The notes under the pieces: model-generated | Database searches by the model: none | Seen by the model: only the letters and a program-made list of their open reading frames with translations | Told to the model about the DNA's origin: nothing | Shown here: positions 5,241 through 5,574 of the stretch, in pieces | Layout: every line of letters starts with the position of its first letter | Position numbering within the stretch: the stretch's first letter is position 1 | Translations under genes and position numbers: made by a program | NCBI GenBank assembly: GCA_028865845.1 | Contig: JAGWJK010000357.1 | Coordinates: forward strand, 1 to 5,574 | Direction of reading: 5' to 3' | From: Rhizobiaceae bacterium | GTDB lineage: Bacteria > Pseudomonadota > Alphaproteobacteria > Rhizobiales > Rhizobiaceae | DNA length: 5,574 bases

Positions 5241-5279
5241 ATGGCTGTGTTAGCCAGATTGCATGAGCACTCTGGCTAA
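5241..5279 (+). CDS. Possible 12-codon upstream reading frame (leader peptide)
   Basis: ATG at 5241 opens a frame encoding MAVLARLHEHSG and ends with TAA at 5277-5279. GAAGGG at 5225-5230 lies 10 bases upstream and could serve as its ribosome binding site. It overlaps the start of the downstream gene (ATG 5263) in a different frame and runs through both arms of the hairpin at 5250-5279. A translating ribosome would therefore melt the structure holding that start codon. There is no run of one amino acid as in classical biosynthetic attenuators. It may be chance; if real, it would act in cis to control the gene at 5263. Confidence 0.25.
   Translation: MAVLARLHEHSG
5250..5279 (+). promoter_or_regulatory. 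Near-perfect palindrome with the downstream start codon in its loop
   Basis: TTAGCCAGA (5250-5258) and TCTGGCTAA (5271-5279) are exact reverse complements. Inside them, after one mismatched pair (T5259/C5270), TGC (5260-5262) pairs with GCA (5267-5269) around an ATGA tetraloop at 5263-5266. That tetraloop contains the start codon of the next gene. As RNA this is a 12-pair stem presenting the start codon at its tip. As DNA it could be an operator for a dimeric regulator. Only TTT follows, so a terminator role for lspA is unlikely. Confidence 0.55.
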
Positions 5280-5574
5280 TTTACAGAAAAAGCTTATTCA
5301 CTCCTTCGCCGACGGCCATGATGAGCCGCGCGAAGGCCCGGTCGACGATGCGCCCCCGGCGGCCGACGATCTCATCGAGACACCGCCCTCCGATCGGCCT
5401 GTGCCCAAGGTTTCACCGGACGCCTTTCATTGGGTTCAACGCCATTGGCTGAACGGTGCCGGCTTGATGGCAGGCGCAGCGCTGCTGTTGGCCGGTTATG
5501 CCGGCGGACCTATGGCGCTGGTCGGCGCGCTCGGCATCATCGTCCTGGCGATTACCGCCGCCATCGTGGCCCGC
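5263..5574 (+). CDS. N-terminal fragment of a membrane protein, possibly a sensor kinase (3' end missing)
   Basis: The frame is open from ATG 5263 to the window edge, giving 104 residues. I do not recognise the family with certainty. Residues 1-18 (MSTLANLQKKLIHSFADG) look amphipathic. Residues 19-55 are rich in Pro, Asp and Glu and are probably disordered. FHWVQRHWLNGAG leads into two hydrophobic stretches, at about 65-80 and 84-103, separated by a tight GGP turn, so they form a helical hairpin. A cytoplasmic N-terminus, a two-helix hairpin and then a long cytoplasmic part is a layout found in CckA-type hybrid histidine kinases and other PAS-containing kinases of alphaproteobacteria. The downstream domains that would show this lie outside the window. 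No Shine-Dalgarno sequence precedes 5263, and the ATG sits in the loop of a hairpin. No in-frame ATG occurs before residue 69, inside the first helix. The gene is 55 bases downstream of lspA. Confidence 0.65.
   Translation, partial: MSTLANLQKKLIHSFADGHDEPREGPVDDAPPAADDLIETPPSDRPVPKVSPDAFHWVQRHWLNGAGLMAGAALLLAGYAGGPMALVGALGIIVLAITAAIVAR

Noticed and set aside
5250..5279. The palindrome read as a CtrA box or as the lspA terminator.
   Set aside because: It does not have TTAA-N7-TTAA spacing, and only three T residues follow the stem, so neither standard reading fits.
1..5574. CRISPR arrays, insertion-sequence ends, tRNA or rRNA genes, toxin-antitoxin pairs, phage genes.
   Set aside because: No spaced direct repeats, terminal inverted repeats around a transposase, cloverleaf-like sequences or such proteins were seen on either strand.

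Overview
The window looks like a piece of an alphaproteobacterial chromosome, most likely from the Rhizobium/Agrobacterium/Sinorhizobium group (order Hyphomicrobiales, formerly Rhizobiales). The evidence is the GC-rich, third-position GC-biased codon use, a short single-domain SppA next to IHF-beta, the particular forms of the LapA-domain, CoxG-like and LspA proteins, and promoter-like elements resembling the rhizobial CTTGAC/CTATAT type. Genus and species cannot be fixed from the sequence alone. No mobile element, CRISPR array, tRNA or rRNA gene is visible, and no gene-free stretch exceeds 300 bases.

Left block (1-1635, + strand): the C-terminal part of signal peptide peptidase SppA, then ihfB (IHF beta subunit) 26 bases later, then a small LapA-domain membrane protein. 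The 26-base sppA-ihfB spacer contains an exact match to the IHF consensus ending against the ihfB ribosome binding site, which suggests ihfB autoregulation.

Middle block (1650-2594, - strand): a CoxG-like SRPBCC lipid/cofactor-binding-fold protein followed by a GNAT N-acetyltransferase. They read in the same direction, but a strong hairpin at the end of the coxG-like gene and a CTATAT element separate them. The CTATAT element is so close to the GNAT ATG that this gene may have a leaderless transcript. The LapA and GNAT genes converge with only 14 bases between their stop codons.

Right block (2708-5207, + strand): an RlmI/YccW-type SAM-dependent methyltransferase, a TrmH/SpoU-type RNA methyltransferase and lipoprotein signal peptidase LspA. 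They are joined by stop/start overlaps of 4 bases and 1 base, so they are almost certainly one translationally coupled operon. It is transcribed divergently from the coxG-like gene, and the candidate -35 boxes of the two promoters share the same few bases.

Right end (5208-5574): a new gene begins whose first 104 residues are visible: a Pro/Asp-rich cytoplasmic segment, then two closely spaced membrane helices. It may be the start of a membrane sensor kinase, but that is a guess. Its ATG sits in the tetraloop of a near-perfect palindrome and overlaps a 12-codon upstream reading frame. This is the most unusual structure in the window. The rest is largely housekeeping gene content.
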